Source: JAUVUV01 sp964548275 (GTDB taxonomy: Bacteria; Gemmatimonadota; Glassbacteria; GWA2-58-10). Taken from it: a DNA stretch of 33,103 nucleotides. Numbering within the stretch: position 1 is the stretch's first letter; every line of letters starts with the position of its first letter. Position numbers and translations under genes: made by a program. Location: assembly GCA_964548275.1 (NCBI GenBank), contig CAZJQI010000050.1, positions 1 to 33,103 of the forward strand, given 5' to 3'. Under the pieces are notes generated by a model. That model did not search any database. It saw only the letters and a list, made by a program, of their open reading frames with translations, and was not told the DNA's origin. Shown one piece after another: positions 18,053-27,316 of this stretch.

Positions 18053-18727
18053 TCAGTTCAGCGTGTCGCTGTCGATTCTGCCGTCCAGCAGGTGGATCAC
18101 CCGTTTGCACTTCGAGGCGATCCTTTCATCGTGGGTTACGATTATCAGGGTTTTCCCCTCCTGGTGAAGGCGCCCGAAAAGCTTGACGATCTCCGCGCCT
18201 GATTTGGAGTCCAGGTTGCCGGTGGGCTCATCGGCGAGGATAATTTCCGGATCGTTGGACAGCGCCCGCGCCAGTGCCACCCGCTGGCGTTCTCCCCCGG
18301 AAAGCTCAGCCGGCCGGTGGGTGACCCGGCCTCCGAGTCCGACAATTTCGAGGATTTCCGTGGCGCGGTCCTTCCTTTCGCTTCCAGGCACACGTCCGTA
18401 AACCATGGGCAACTCGACATTCTCCAGCGCGGTGGCATAGGCCAGAAGGTTGAAATTCTGAAACACGAAACCGATTTTCTTGTTGCGAATCCCGGCCAAC
18501 TGGGTGCGGTTGAGATTCTGCACTGGCTCGTCGTCCAGGAAATAGGCCCCATCGGTAGGGGTATCGAGGCAGCCGATAAGGTTCATCAGGGTACTTTTCC
18601 CTGAGCCGGAAGGCCCGAGCACAGCCACGAACTCTCCGGGTTCGATCCTGAGCGAGAGGTGGTCAACGGCCCTGACCTTGACCGCTCCCATGTCGTAAAC
18701 TTTAGATACCTGGTCGAGATTAATCAC
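18053..18727 (-). CDS. ABC transporter ATPase, LolD/MacB type
   Basis: A 224-residue ATPase. The start is a GTG at 18727 with GAGGAGG upstream, so the first residues are VINLDQVSKVY; the longer frame from 18775 overlaps the upstream gene. All motifs are intact: Walker A GPSGSGKST (38-46), FVFQNFNL Q-loop, LSGGERQR signature (142-149), Walker B IILADEPTGNLDS (162-174) and H-loop His199 in VTHD. It is the only ATPase for the four permeases upstream and is therefore expected to energise all of them. This resembles stand-alone LolD or YknY/MacB-type ATPases that work with FtsX-fold permeases and a periplasmic adaptor. Confidence 0.93.
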   Translation of the reverse strand: MINLDQVSKVYDMGAVKVRAVDHLSLRIEPGEFVAVLGPSGSGKSTLMNLIGCLDTPTDGAYFLDDEPVQNLNRTQLAGIRNKKIGFVFQNFNLLAYATALENVELPMVYGRVPGSERKDRATEILEIVGLGGRVTHRPAELSGGERQRVALARALSNDPEIILADEPTGNLDSKSGAEIVKLFGRLHQEGKTLIIVTHDERIASKCKRVIHLLDGRIDSDTLN

Positions 18728-18743
18728 TGATTGCCTCCTCGTA

Positions 18744-19985
18744 TTACTCGTAGCGCAGAGCCTCCACCGGGTCAACTTTCGAGGCGCGGTTCGCCGGGAA
18801 AATACCTGATAGCAGGCCGATAAATGTAAGTATTGTGGAACAAATCAGGGCAAGCATGGCGCTGAACACCGGCTTGCCGACAAAGTTCATTATCTCGTGC
18901 TCGATAGGCAGAGCTTTGAATCCCTCGATCATGGAGAGTCCTAGACCTATTCCCAGCGCTCCACCCACTACAGCAGTAAGCAGGGCCTCGGTGATAAACT
19001 GGCCGATAATGTAGCCCGGCCTGGCTCCCACAGCCATTTTGATCCCGATCTCGCGCGTGCGCTCCCTGACAGTGACGTACATGATATTGGCCACCCCGAT
19101 CCCGGCGATAATCAGAGTCAGTCCCCCGACAGCTCCCAGGAAGATCTGGATCCCGCGGAATACTTTCGAGACGATTCCGGTGACTTCGATAGAGTCAAAA
19201 GAGCCGAATACCTGCTCATCCTCCGGGTCGAACCGGTATTTGGCTGCCATGGCCCGGCGGAACTCCTTGATCGATGCCTTCGACTCTTTCGGCGAGCGGG
19301 GAGTGAACAGTACAGTGCCAAGATAAGGCTGGTTGAACATCACCTTGAACGTGGAGGCCGGGATTACAGCCACGTCTGCATCTTCTCCTTCCTCGCTGCC
19401 CAACCCTAATTTTTTTCTCAGTACCCCGATTACAGTGAAAGGGATATCGTTGAGCAGCACCGTCCTGCCCACCGGGTCCACTTCCTTGCCGAACATATCG
19501 TCCCGCACCGCATTACCGATGAATATAACCCGCCGCTTCCTCTCCTCGTCCAACCGGTTAATGAATCTCCCTCCAGGCTCCGGGAAAAAGAAGCGCATCT
19601 GGCCGTAGCATGGATACACACCCATAGTGCGCACCATAAGCGTACTCTTGCCTAGTTTAAGGTTATTGTTGCCCCTGGAATATTCAGGACTGATCTGGGC
19701 TATCTGCTCTACCCGTCTCTTGACAACGGAGATATCATCCTCGCTCAATCTGATACGCCTGCCAATGCCGAACCCGGCGTAAGGTTTCGAGGTCTGCTGG
19801 CTCCAGACAACAACGAATCCTTCGCCCAGTGTGCGGAATTGCTTAAAAAACTGACGGTAGAGTCCCTCACCGACACTGAGCATGATCACAATATTGGCCA
19901 TGCCCCAGCATATTCCGAGCATGGTGAGAAACATCCTCAGCTTTTCCTTTTTAATCTCATGGAAATATTCTGCAAGCGCACCCAT
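18744..19985 (-). CDS. MacB/FtsX-type permease, type B, second copy
   Basis: A 413-residue inner-membrane permease with the MacB plan: one N-terminal helix (LTMLGICWGMANIVIML, after HEIKKEKLRM), a periplasmic core domain (about 45-270, with RRVIFIGNAVRDDMFGKEV and IPFTVIGVLRKK), and three C-terminal helices ending PVEALRYE. It is the paralogue of the permease at 21381-22628. A short tract at its 3' end (18781-18875) is almost identical in DNA to that gene, unlike the rest. Its ATG overlaps the previous stop by one base and uses GGAG inside the previous gene, so the pair is translationally coupled. Confidence 0.9.
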   Translation of the reverse strand: MGALAEYFHEIKKEKLRMFLTMLGICWGMANIVIMLSVGEGLYRQFFKQFRTLGEGFVVVWSQQTSKPYAGFGIGRRIRLSEDDISVVKRRVEQIAQISPEYSRGNNNLKLGKSTLMVRTMGVYPCYGQMRFFFPEPGGRFINRLDEERKRRVIFIGNAVRDDMFGKEVDPVGRTVLLNDIPFTVIGVLRKKLGLGSEEGEDADVAVIPASTFKVMFNQPYLGTVLFTPRSPKESKASIKEFRRAMAAKYRFDPEDEQVFGSFDSIEVTGIVSKVFRGIQIFLGAVGGLTLIIAGIGVANIMYVTVRERTREIGIKMAVGARPGYIIGQFITEALLTAVVGGALGIGLGLSMIEGFKALPIEHEIMNFVGKPVFSAMLALICSTILTFIGLLSGIFPANRASKVDPVEALRYE

Positions 19986-21235
19986 TATCCAAACTCCAGG
20001 GCCTGTACAGGGTCCATGTTGGCTGCCCGCCGGGCCGGTGACCAGCCGGCTGCAAAACCCACCAATCCCAGCAGGGCCACGGCGGATAAGGCAACCAACG
20101 GCTCGAGCACCGGCTTTCCGATATATTGGGTGGCCTGTTCCAGCATCGGACTCTGGAAAATCCGGATCACCCCGTAAGAAAAAGCAAAGCCCAAAACTCC
20201 ACCAGTCATCACGATCAGAAAGGTTTCAAGCAGAAACTGCATCAGTATGATCCCGGGCGTTGCGCCCAGGGCCGCTTTTATTCCCAGCTCCCTGCGGCGC
20301 TCCCGCACCACCACATACATGATATTGGCCACGCCGATCCCACCGACCAGCAGTGTGAGGGTTCCCCCGATCAGGAGAAAGATCTGGAAACCCAGGAAAA
20401 AATACTTCGTGAACTGGGCGCCCTCGGTTGTGTCCGACATCCAGAGGGCCCGCTTGTCTGTGGGGTCGAACTTGTATTTGGCTCCCAGCACCTGGTAAAT
20501 CTCCCCTATCATCCTTTCTGTCTGCAGAGGATCCACGGCCCGGCAGACAAACCTGCTCACGTACCGTGCTCCGAATGTTTCCCGGAAAGTAGAATAGGCG
20601 ATAAATGCGCTTTCGGCATCGGCTGCCATATAACGGTTGCCCTGAATTTTTTCTTTCATCAACCCGACCACTGTAAAGGGGATCCCGTTCAGGTTTACTA
20701 CCTTGCCTACGACGTCGCTGCCCTCGCCGAAAAGGTTGTCCCTGAGCTTGTTGCCGATAAAAACGGTCCTGCGCCTGTTTTGCATATCGAGCCGGTTGAT
20801 ATAGCGTCCCCCGGGTTCCGGGAACAGGTTGCGCACCTCGCCGTACTGAGGATAAGCACCGGAACAGTTCACCAGCAGGGTTTCCCGTTTGTAGTTTATC
20901 TTTAGCTGCCGGTTATTTTCCGGGCTGATAAATTTCATTGCTGGTATTCGCTGCTTGAGAAGATACGCATCCTCCTCCCTGAGCCCGATCCAGCGGCCCT
21001 TGCCCAAGCCCCTGTAAGCCTTTGTCGTGGTTCTGCCCCCGAACATCACGATGTTCCTTCCAAGGCCGTGCATCTGCTTTTCGCTGAACGCCTGAAGGCC
21101 CTTGCCAAAAGACAGCAGCAGGACAACCGCCACAGTGCCCCACATGATGCCGAGAATAGTGAGGCAAGTGCGCAGCTTCTGCCGCCTCATATCCTGGAAA
21201 AACTGGCCGATCAACTTGAAGTAGTATGCAAACAT
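19985..21235 (-). CDS. MacB/FtsX-type permease, type A, second copy
   Basis: A 416-residue permease opening MFAYYFKLIGQFFQDMRR, the same length and layout as the type A copy at 22633-23883. Its first helix is WGTVAVVLLLSFG. Type A and type B subunits are clearly different from each other and are always adjacent, which suggests that one A and one B form a heterodimer. Core-domain landmarks are RRTVFIGNKLRDNLFGE and IPFTVVGLM, and the C-terminus is DPVQALEFG. A 145-bp gap upstream (21236-21380) contains TTGAGT and TATTAT, but at a poor spacing, so an internal promoter is only possible. Confidence 0.9.
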   Translation of the reverse strand: MFAYYFKLIGQFFQDMRRQKLRTCLTILGIMWGTVAVVLLLSFGKGLQAFSEKQMHGLGRNIVMFGGRTTTKAYRGLGKGRWIGLREEDAYLLKQRIPAMKFISPENNRQLKINYKRETLLVNCSGAYPQYGEVRNLFPEPGGRYINRLDMQNRRRTVFIGNKLRDNLFGEGSDVVGKVVNLNGIPFTVVGLMKEKIQGNRYMAADAESAFIAYSTFRETFGARYVSRFVCRAVDPLQTERMIGEIYQVLGAKYKFDPTDKRALWMSDTTEGAQFTKYFFLGFQIFLLIGGTLTLLVGGIGVANIMYVVVRERRRELGIKAALGATPGIILMQFLLETFLIVMTGGVLGFAFSYGVIRIFQSPMLEQATQYIGKPVLEPLVALSAVALLGLVGFAAGWSPARRAANMDPVQALEFG

Positions 21236-21380
21236 AATCCGCTCAGTCAGTTTTGTTGTTATTTCTTGTTTTCTAAGGAATTACATCTATGGCTTAAAGT
21301 ATTTTGTAAAATAATATCATTCCGGCCTGATACTCAAGATAGCCGGAGTGCCATGGAACTTTGTATCTGCTGCACCTTCT

Positions 21381-22628
21381 TTACTCGTAGCGAAGAGCTT
21401 CAACCGGGTCGATCCGCGAGGCGCGATTCGCCGGGAAAACACCCGATAGCAGGCCGATAAATGTCAGTATTGTGGAACAAATCAGGGCAAGCATGGCGCT
21501 GAACACCGGCTTTCCCACGAATTCCATAGCTTGGTGCTCGAAGGGCAGGTTCTTGATCGCCTCGATCATACCCAGGCCGAGAAGAATTCCCAATGCTCCT
21601 CCAAGTGATACGGTGAGAAGTCCCTCTATTACGAACTGCCCGATAATGAGCGAAGGCTTGGCACCTACAGCCATCTTGATCCCGATCTCGCGTGTGCGCT
21701 CCTTGACCGTGACATACATGATATTTGCCACACCGATTCCCGCAATTATCAAAGTCAGGGCGCCGATAATGCCCATAAAGATCTGGATTCCCCGTAATAC
21801 CTGACTGTTGAGCCTTTGCATCTGAATCGTGTCCCACGGGCTTATAGTGTCCTCATCATCAGGATCGAACCTGTACTTGGCGGCCAGCACCCGGCGGAAT
21901 TCTTTTATTGCGGCTTTGGAATGAGCTTCATCCTTCACCCTCGGGGTAAATACTGCATTGTTGATATATTTTCGGTTATACATGGTTCTGAATGTCGTGG
22001 CTGGTATCTCGGAGAGGTCCCAATCCATCCCACTATAAGCATTTGTTTGGATTTTTTTCTTCATCACTCCGATTACGGTGAATGGTATCTCGTTTATCAG
22101 TATTGTTTCCCCCACAGGATTGACCCCTTCGCCGAACAGCTTATCCCGCACCACGGTACCGATAAATATTACCCGTCTTTTGTGTTTCATATCGAGTTCG
22201 TTGATAAAACGGCCTCCCGCCTCAGGAATCATGTTTCTCATCGGCCCGTAACTCGGGTAGACTCCGGAGATCCTGCCGGAGATATTCTTTTTGCCGTTTT
22301 TGAGGTTTTCGTTCCAGCCAACATGTTCGGCACTGATCTGGTCGATTTCCTTTACCCGCTTTTTAATCAGGGCTATGTCTTCATCCGTGATCCTGATGTT
22401 TCTTCCAACCTTGAACCCTGCGTAGGCTTTAGATGTCTGTCCCGGCCAGACGATCACTATTCCATCGCCCATGCTCCTGGCACCATTGTCTAATGCGCGG
22501 TACAGTCCCTCGCCCACCGAGAGCATGAGCACGATATTAGCCATGCCCCAGCACACACCAGCAACGGTCAGGAGCATGCGGAGCTTTTCTTTTTTCAGCT
22601 CGTGGAAATATTCAAGTATCGAATGCAT
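21381..22628 (-). CDS. MacB/FtsX-type permease, type B, first copy
   Basis: A 415-residue permease. The ATG at 22628 is preferred over one at 22688 because the protein then starts MHSILEYFHELKKEK, matching its paralogue (MGALAEYFHEIKKEK), and does not run back into the upstream gene; GGAG lies 10 bases before it. It has an N-terminal helix, a periplasmic core (RRVIFIGTVVRDKLFGEGV, IPFTVIGVMKKK) and three helices at about 285-400. It starts five bases after the type A permease stops, so the two are probably made together. Confidence 0.9.
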   Translation of the reverse strand: MHSILEYFHELKKEKLRMLLTVAGVCWGMANIVLMLSVGEGLYRALDNGARSMGDGIVIVWPGQTSKAYAGFKVGRNIRITDEDIALIKKRVKEIDQISAEHVGWNENLKNGKKNISGRISGVYPSYGPMRNMIPEAGGRFINELDMKHKRRVIFIGTVVRDKLFGEGVNPVGETILINEIPFTVIGVMKKKIQTNAYSGMDWDLSEIPATTFRTMYNRKYINNAVFTPRVKDEAHSKAAIKEFRRVLAAKYRFDPDDEDTISPWDTIQMQRLNSQVLRGIQIFMGIIGALTLIIAGIGVANIMYVTVKERTREIGIKMAVGAKPSLIIGQFVIEGLLTVSLGGALGILLGLGMIEAIKNLPFEHQAMEFVGKPVFSAMLALICSTILTFIGLLSGVFPANRASRIDPVEALRYE

Positions 22629-22632
22629 CGTC

Positions 22633-23883
22633 TTAGAACTCCAGTGCCTGCACCGGGTCCATATTCGCCGCCCTTCTGGCCGGGGCAAGGCCGGCGGCGA
22701 AGCCTACCAGTCCGAGAATACCTACAGCGATGGAAGTGACCAGTGGGTCGAGAACCGGTGTACCTACATACTCATTTATATTTTCGAATATCGGGCTCTT
22801 GTATACCTCTATAATGCCGATTGACAGGAGAAATCCCGTTGTCCCGCCGATAGCGACAATAAAGAAAGTCTCGGTCAGGAACTGAAACAGGATCGTGCGG
22901 GGTGTGGCGCCGAGAGCGGCTTTGATTCCCAGCTCGCGACGGCGTTCGCGCACAACCACGTACATGATATTTGCTACCCCGATCCCACCAACCAGCAAGG
23001 TCAGCACCCCACCCAGGCCGAGCATAAGGTTGAAAGCAAGGAAAAAGTAAAAGAAGAACTGTTCCATCTCTGTGGTGTCCCATATCCAGAGTGCTTCCTC
23101 ATCCTCCGGGTCGAATTTGTACTTACGGCCCAGCACCCTGTAGATCTCCTTTTTTATCCGCGGGGTATCTATCGGGTTTTGCGCCCTGCAGATAAAACGG
23201 TTTACGATTCTGCGCCAACTGAAAGTATCGTTATAGGTGGTGAAAGGAATAAATGCGTTATCTCTGTCGCGGCCCATATAGGCGGAGTTCTGGGTCTTTT
23301 CCAGCATTACGCCGATAACCGTGAAAGGAATACCATTTAGTAAAATCACCTTGCCCTCAGGCTTGCTCCCCTCGCCAAAAAGCTTTTCACGCAAGGAGTT
23401 GCCGATAAACACCACTCTCCGCTTTTTCTCTATGTCCAGTGCATTGATAAACCTGCCTCCGTTTTCCGGGAACAGGGTGCGCAACTCACCGTAACCTGGA
23501 TGAATACCAGCGACATTGACCATCCTTCTGTCGCGTTTGTAGCTTACGCTCACTTGCCTGTTGGACTCCGGGCTGATAAATTCTATCTCCGGGATACTTT
23601 TAGCCAGAAGCCAGGCATCCTCTTCACGAAGACCGATCCAGCGACCAGTGGGCAGACCTTTAAAAGGCTTCTTGGTCTGCCTTCCTCCGAAAATCACTAT
23701 ATTAGTTCCCAAACCGTGCATATTTTTCATTACCTGCCGCTCAAGCCCCACACCGAAAGCCAACAGCAGCACCACTGCCACTGTGCCCCAGGTAATGCCG
23801 AACACGGTGAGGAAAGTGCGCAGTTTCTGCCTGCGCATGTCCTGGTAGAACTGTCCGATAAGTTTCAGATAATAGGAAAACAC
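22633..23883 (-). CDS. MacB/FtsX-type permease, type A, first copy
   Basis: A 416-residue permease opening FSYYLKLIGQFYQDMRR, start codon GTG with only a weak ribosome site. Core landmarks are RRVVFIGNSLREKLFGEGS and IPFTVIGVMLEK; the C-terminal helices end DPVQALEF. Its nearest relative here is the other type A protein at 19985-21235. It follows the adaptor gene after a 108-bp AT-rich gap, which has a TATAAT on the minus strand at 23934-23939 but no matching -35 box. Confidence 0.9.
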   Translation of the reverse strand: MFSYYLKLIGQFYQDMRRQKLRTFLTVFGITWGTVAVVLLLAFGVGLERQVMKNMHGLGTNIVIFGGRQTKKPFKGLPTGRWIGLREEDAWLLAKSIPEIEFISPESNRQVSVSYKRDRRMVNVAGIHPGYGELRTLFPENGGRFINALDIEKKRRVVFIGNSLREKLFGEGSKPEGKVILLNGIPFTVIGVMLEKTQNSAYMGRDRDNAFIPFTTYNDTFSWRRIVNRFICRAQNPIDTPRIKKEIYRVLGRKYKFDPEDEEALWIWDTTEMEQFFFYFFLAFNLMLGLGGVLTLLVGGIGVANIMYVVVRERRRELGIKAALGATPRTILFQFLTETFFIVAIGGTTGFLLSIGIIEVYKSPIFENINEYVGTPVLDPLVTSIAVGILGLVGFAAGLAPARRAANMDPVQALEF

Positions 23884-23991
23884 CTTAATTCAGTTTATTA
23901 AGTGATATTATCTATATGCTTATAATTGAACATATTATACTGTAAGAAATAGGCTTGTTGCGCCTGTTTGCATAATGATTATTCAATCGAG

Positions 23992-25080
23992 CTATTCGAT
24001 TTCCTCAGGCGGCTCTTCGATTATCGTATCGCCCACCACCAGGCCCTCGACCACCTCGATATTGAGCCCGTCAGACAAACCGACCTCTATCTGCTTATCC
24101 TCCAGGCTGTCGCCTTTGGCTAACACTTTGACAAAAACCGAGTCATTGCGGAAATGCACCAGCCGCTCCGGAATACGCGGAATATCTTCTTTCATTTTGA
24201 TAATCAGGTTGGCGTTGGCTGAATATCCTGCCCGCAATTGGACATTCCCGCGCTCGGTAATTCTGATCTTGATATCGAATACAATCGCATTGTCTTTGGT
24301 GCGGCTTTTCGGGCTGATAAAATAGAGTTCTCCTTTAAGGGTATCTCCAGGGAGGGCGCCGATATTGATCACGGCTTTCATGTCTTCGGTGAGCTTGCCC
24401 ACGTCGATCTCATCCACTGTACCGATAAAAATCAGGTTCTCCATGTCGGCGAGTTTCATCAGTTCCGTGCCCGGCTGGTAGGAGGTGAGCGGAACCACCG
24501 GGTCTCCCACGTTGACCAGGCGTTCGAGGATCGTACCGGTTATCGGCGCGCGGATCAGGGTTTCCACCTGTCTGCCGCCGATCTTGGACTTGCCCTTCTC
24601 CATCAACTCCAGCCTTTCGCGGGCCTGCATTTCCCTGAGTTCGGTTTCCTGATAGTTCTTCCGGGCGTCCTCGAACTCTTTCTCTGCGACCAGGTTATTC
24701 CCCAGCAGCTCCTCGAATCGTTTCAAATCCCTGTCGGCCTGATCTTTGTTGAGCGTTGCCAGTTGAAGCTCCCGGCGGGCCCCGGCAAGCTCCATAGGCG
24801 TGGGCTCCGGTTTTACCACGAGCAGCGGTTCCCCTTTTACAACATTGTCACCAACTTCCTTGTGCAGAACGTCCACGATTCCGGAAACCTGAGATTTGAC
24901 CACGATCTCGTAGTCGGGATCGATCTTGCCGATCGCCAGCGCCTTCTCAATAATCGTTCCCTTCTCCACAGCTACGCGGGTAAAATCTTTTTTATTGCTA
25001 TTGGCTCTGGAGCGAATGAATAAAAAAACACCGCCAGCGATTAGCAGAAGCACAAAAGCGAAAATAATAAATTTTTTCAT
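23992..25080 (-). CDS. MacA/HlyD-type periplasmic adaptor (membrane fusion protein)
   Basis: A 362-residue adaptor with an N-terminal anchor helix (about 3-22), a barrel-sandwich/lipoyl half starting GTIIEKALAIGKIDPDYE, a coiled-coil hairpin (about 115-185, rich in Glu, Leu and Arg), the second lipoyl half (LIRAPITGTILER and VNVGDPV), and a beta-barrel followed by a membrane-proximal domain. Such proteins connect MacB-type ABC permeases to an outer-membrane TolC channel. No TolC gene is in the window. It is the first gene of the operon, and a TATAAT on the minus strand at 25151-25156 could be its -10 box, although the -35 match is poor. Confidence 0.9.
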   Translation of the reverse strand: MKKFIIFAFVLLLIAGGVFLFIRSRANSNKKDFTRVAVEKGTIIEKALAIGKIDPDYEIVVKSQVSGIVDVLHKEVGDNVVKGEPLLVVKPEPTPMELAGARRELQLATLNKDQADRDLKRFEELLGNNLVAEKEFEDARKNYQETELREMQARERLELMEKGKSKIGGRQVETLIRAPITGTILERLVNVGDPVVPLTSYQPGTELMKLADMENLIFIGTVDEIDVGKLTEDMKAVINIGALPGDTLKGELYFISPKSRTKDNAIVFDIKIRITERGNVQLRAGYSANANLIIKMKEDIPRIPERLVHFRNDSVFVKVLAKGDSLEDKQIEVGLSDGLNIEVVEGLVVGDTIIEEPPEEIE

Positions 25081-25340
25081 ACTCTGAAAACCCTCAGTTT
25101 AAATAAGATGGCGTAATATATGCGATCACTCAGGCATTCTGCAAAGCTTCATTATATAGTAGGACACATGAAAGAGGGAAAAAATTCCATTTTTTTGCAA
25201 GAGTTATTTCAAAGTTGCTTTTTGCTGGTTGAATATAATTAGAAATATTCAAAGCACCACCAATTATTGACTAAGCCGCCTGATAACATTATCTTGATTT
25301 ATTCTGAATCCCGAGCCTTGAAATTTTTGGAGAAAAGCTA

Positions 25341-26144
25341 TTGTATCCCGTTATTTTCAAATTAGGGCCGCTGGAGATAAAAAGCTGGGGCGTGATGCTG
25401 GCAGTCAGTTTCCTGATCGGCTACCTGATTGCCCAGCCAAAGGCCCAAAAGAACGGGATAGAACAGTCTGTCTTGCTCGATCTCTGTTTCTATATACTTC
25501 TGTCTTCCATTATAGGTTCGAGAGCTTTTTACGTTGTAACTCACTGGGAGCAGTACGGGGCAAATCCGCTGACCGTATTCTCGATCTGGGAGGGCGGCCT
25601 GTCGATGATGGGTGGAGTGCTGCTGAGCCTGTTGGTAAGTTACCTGTATCTGAAAAAGAAAGAGGTTCGTTTCACCCTGATGGCCGATATTCTTGCCCCG
25701 TCGATGGCCCTCTGGGTGGCTATTACCAGAATCGGGTGTTTCCTTTACGGCTGCTGTTACGGCCTGCCCACCGATCTTCCCTGGGGCATACAATTCCCGG
25801 GCTATTCGGCTGCTGGAAGCCACTTTCATGAGCTTATCCACCCGGCGCAGTTGTACGCCTCGGCTTACGGGCTTCTGATTTTCCTGGCTCTCCTGGCAAT
25901 CGAAAAGAGAAATCCACCGACAGGGGTTCTGTTCGGCACGCTGATGGTGATGTACGCCACAGCACGGTTCATGGTGGATTTTATCCGCTACTACGAGCCG
26001 GAACAGTACCTGATTCGGAACCCGGTAGAGCTGACGAATAACCAGGTCATCTGTATTTTTCTCTTTATCTTTGGTATTGTATTAATCGCTTTGAGTTACA
26101 AGAAAAAATCCAGGGGAGGGACAAACCGATGGCCGGCGGCCTGA
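25341..26144 (+). CDS. lgt: Prolipoprotein diacylglyceryl transferase
   Basis: A 267-residue polytopic enzyme that moves diacylglycerol from phosphatidylglycerol to the lipobox cysteine of prolipoproteins such as the SPOR lipoprotein. Seven membrane segments can be traced. The Lgt signature appears as TRIGCFLYGCCYG (about 129-141), a variant with Cys residues common outside Proteobacteria. Other landmarks are WEGGLSMMGG and HPAQLYAS. The start is TTG at 25341 with GGAG about eight bases upstream. The 260-bp divergent gap before it holds a TATAAT at 25234-25239 without a good -35. Confidence 0.95.
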   Translation: MYPVIFKLGPLEIKSWGVMLAVSFLIGYLIAQPKAQKNGIEQSVLLDLCFYILLSSIIGSRAFYVVTHWEQYGANPLTVFSIWEGGLSMMGGVLLSLLVSYLYLKKKEVRFTLMADILAPSMALWVAITRIGCFLYGCCYGLPTDLPWGIQFPGYSAAGSHFHELIHPAQLYASAYGLLIFLALLAIEKRNPPTGVLFGTLMVMYATARFMVDFIRYYEPEQYLIRNPVELTNNQVICIFLFIFGIVLIALSYKKKSRGGTNRWPAA

Positions 26145-26848
26145 GAGCCGCTATGGGATCTATTCTCGACCTGTTCTATCCACCGGGTTGCCTGGCTTGT
26201 GGCCGGAGCGTGGAGGGTGCTGATATAGTTCTCTGTGCATCCTGCCTGAAAGTCCTGACCAGGCTGCCTGAAAAAGGATGCGCGCGCTGCGGCTCCCCGC
26301 TGGTTAATGGGCAAAATAGTTGCAGCACGTGTGTTCGTCAGTCCCCGGCGCTGGAACTGGTTCGTTCGGTTGCCTGGTTTATCGGGCCGGTTCCTGCGCT
26401 GATTCACCATTTCAAATATCAGGGACTTCACCGCCTGTCGGCCTTTTTTGCGGAACTGATGGATTCTTTTTCTGCAGGCTGTGAGGTTGTCGAACCGGCG
26501 GAAGTTCTGGTGCCGGTGCCGCTTCACCGCTGGCGCAAGCTGAGACGCGGCTATAACCAGAGCGAGAAACTGAGTGAAGCCCTGGCTGAGCTGAGCGGGA
26601 AAGAACTGGTAAGGGATGCCCTGGTCCGCGTGCGCAGAACCAGATCCCAGACAAGGCTTACCATCGAGGAGCGCAAGCTTAACGTGGCCGGCGCATTCAG
26701 GGTAAAAAATCCCCGGCGAATCCATGGCCGCATTGTGCTGCTCGTGGATGATGTAATGACAACCGGAGCGACACTGGACGCCTGTGCGCTCACATTGAAA
26801 AAAGCGGGGGCAAAAAAAGTGTTTGCCTATACTTTCGCCCGTGCGTAA
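26129..26848 (+). CDS. comF: ComF family protein (phosphoribosyltransferase fold)
   Basis: A 239-residue ComF-like protein linked in naturally competent bacteria to handling incoming single-stranded DNA. The N-terminal zinc-binding part has paired cysteines (PGCLACG, CASC, CARCG, CSTC). The C-terminal PRTase-like domain includes PVPLHRWRKLRRGYNQ and the PRPP-site LLVDDVMTTGAT (about 206-217). The gene overlaps lgt by 16 bases and has GGGAGGG before its ATG, so the two are coupled. No other competence gene is present, so a competence role is only suggested. Confidence 0.92.
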   Translation: MAGGLRAAMGSILDLFYPPGCLACGRSVEGADIVLCASCLKVLTRLPEKGCARCGSPLVNGQNSCSTCVRQSPALELVRSVAWFIGPVPALIHHFKYQGLHRLSAFFAELMDSFSAGCEVVEPAEVLVPVPLHRWRKLRRGYNQSEKLSEALAELSGKELVRDALVRVRRTRSQTRLTIEERKLNVAGAFRVKNPRRIHGRIVLLVDDVMTTGATLDACALTLKKAGAKKVFAYTFARA

Positions 26849-26882
26849 CTGTTACTTTTGTTTTCAACTGAACTTTAGTACT

Positions 26883-27266
26883 GTCCGGTAAATTTTAAGG
26901 TAGTCGGGCAATTCATAATTTCAGGCTTTTTTAAGCTGGTTTTCACTTGATTGCTCTCTTTAATCGATGTTAAGACTTCGAGATATTAAAATAACGTTTC
27001 ATTCAAGGAAGACACACCCCTGTATCCCCTCTTAATAGAGGGGATTTTTCTCCAAATCCCCTTCCCAGCACTGTATGAAAGGTAGCCGGGCAGGGCAAAA
27101 ATCCCCTCTCGAGAGGGGTGCCTGCCTACGGCAGGCGGGGTGTGTAATTGATTCCGTAATACTTGCCTGGAAACTGATATTGCATTTCGTAATCCAGAAT
27201 ATTTGTTATCCCTGCAAGTAGAGTACTTACAACTTTAAACTGAATATTGCTGATTATTTACCGGAC
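26883..27266. repeat. Intergenic region bracketed by an 11-bp inverted repeat
   Basis: GTCCGGTAAAT at 26883-26893 is matched by ATTTACCGGAC at 27256-27266. Both are followed or preceded by AT-rich sequence reminiscent of insertion-sequence ends. No transposase frame lies between; the 384 bp hold the smaller palindromic element at 27012-27145. This could be a relic or non-autonomous element with a second one nested inside it. It fills almost the whole gap between comF and gap. Confidence 0.45.
27012..27145. repeat. MITE-like palindromic element
   Basis: The 134-bp unit begins ACACACCCC and ends GGGGTGTGT. Inside are three perfect hairpins: ATCCCCTCT/AGAGGGGAT (27024-27045), the 16-bp palindrome CCCCTCTCGAGAGGGG (27103-27118) and GCCTGCC/GGCAGGC (27120-27136). 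There is no open frame. The structure is that of a small non-autonomous mobile element. Confidence 0.65.
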
Positions 27267-27316
27267 TTTTTTAACTGAACTTCTCAGCTATTTTACCGTT
27301 TTTTCAGGAGGAAGAT

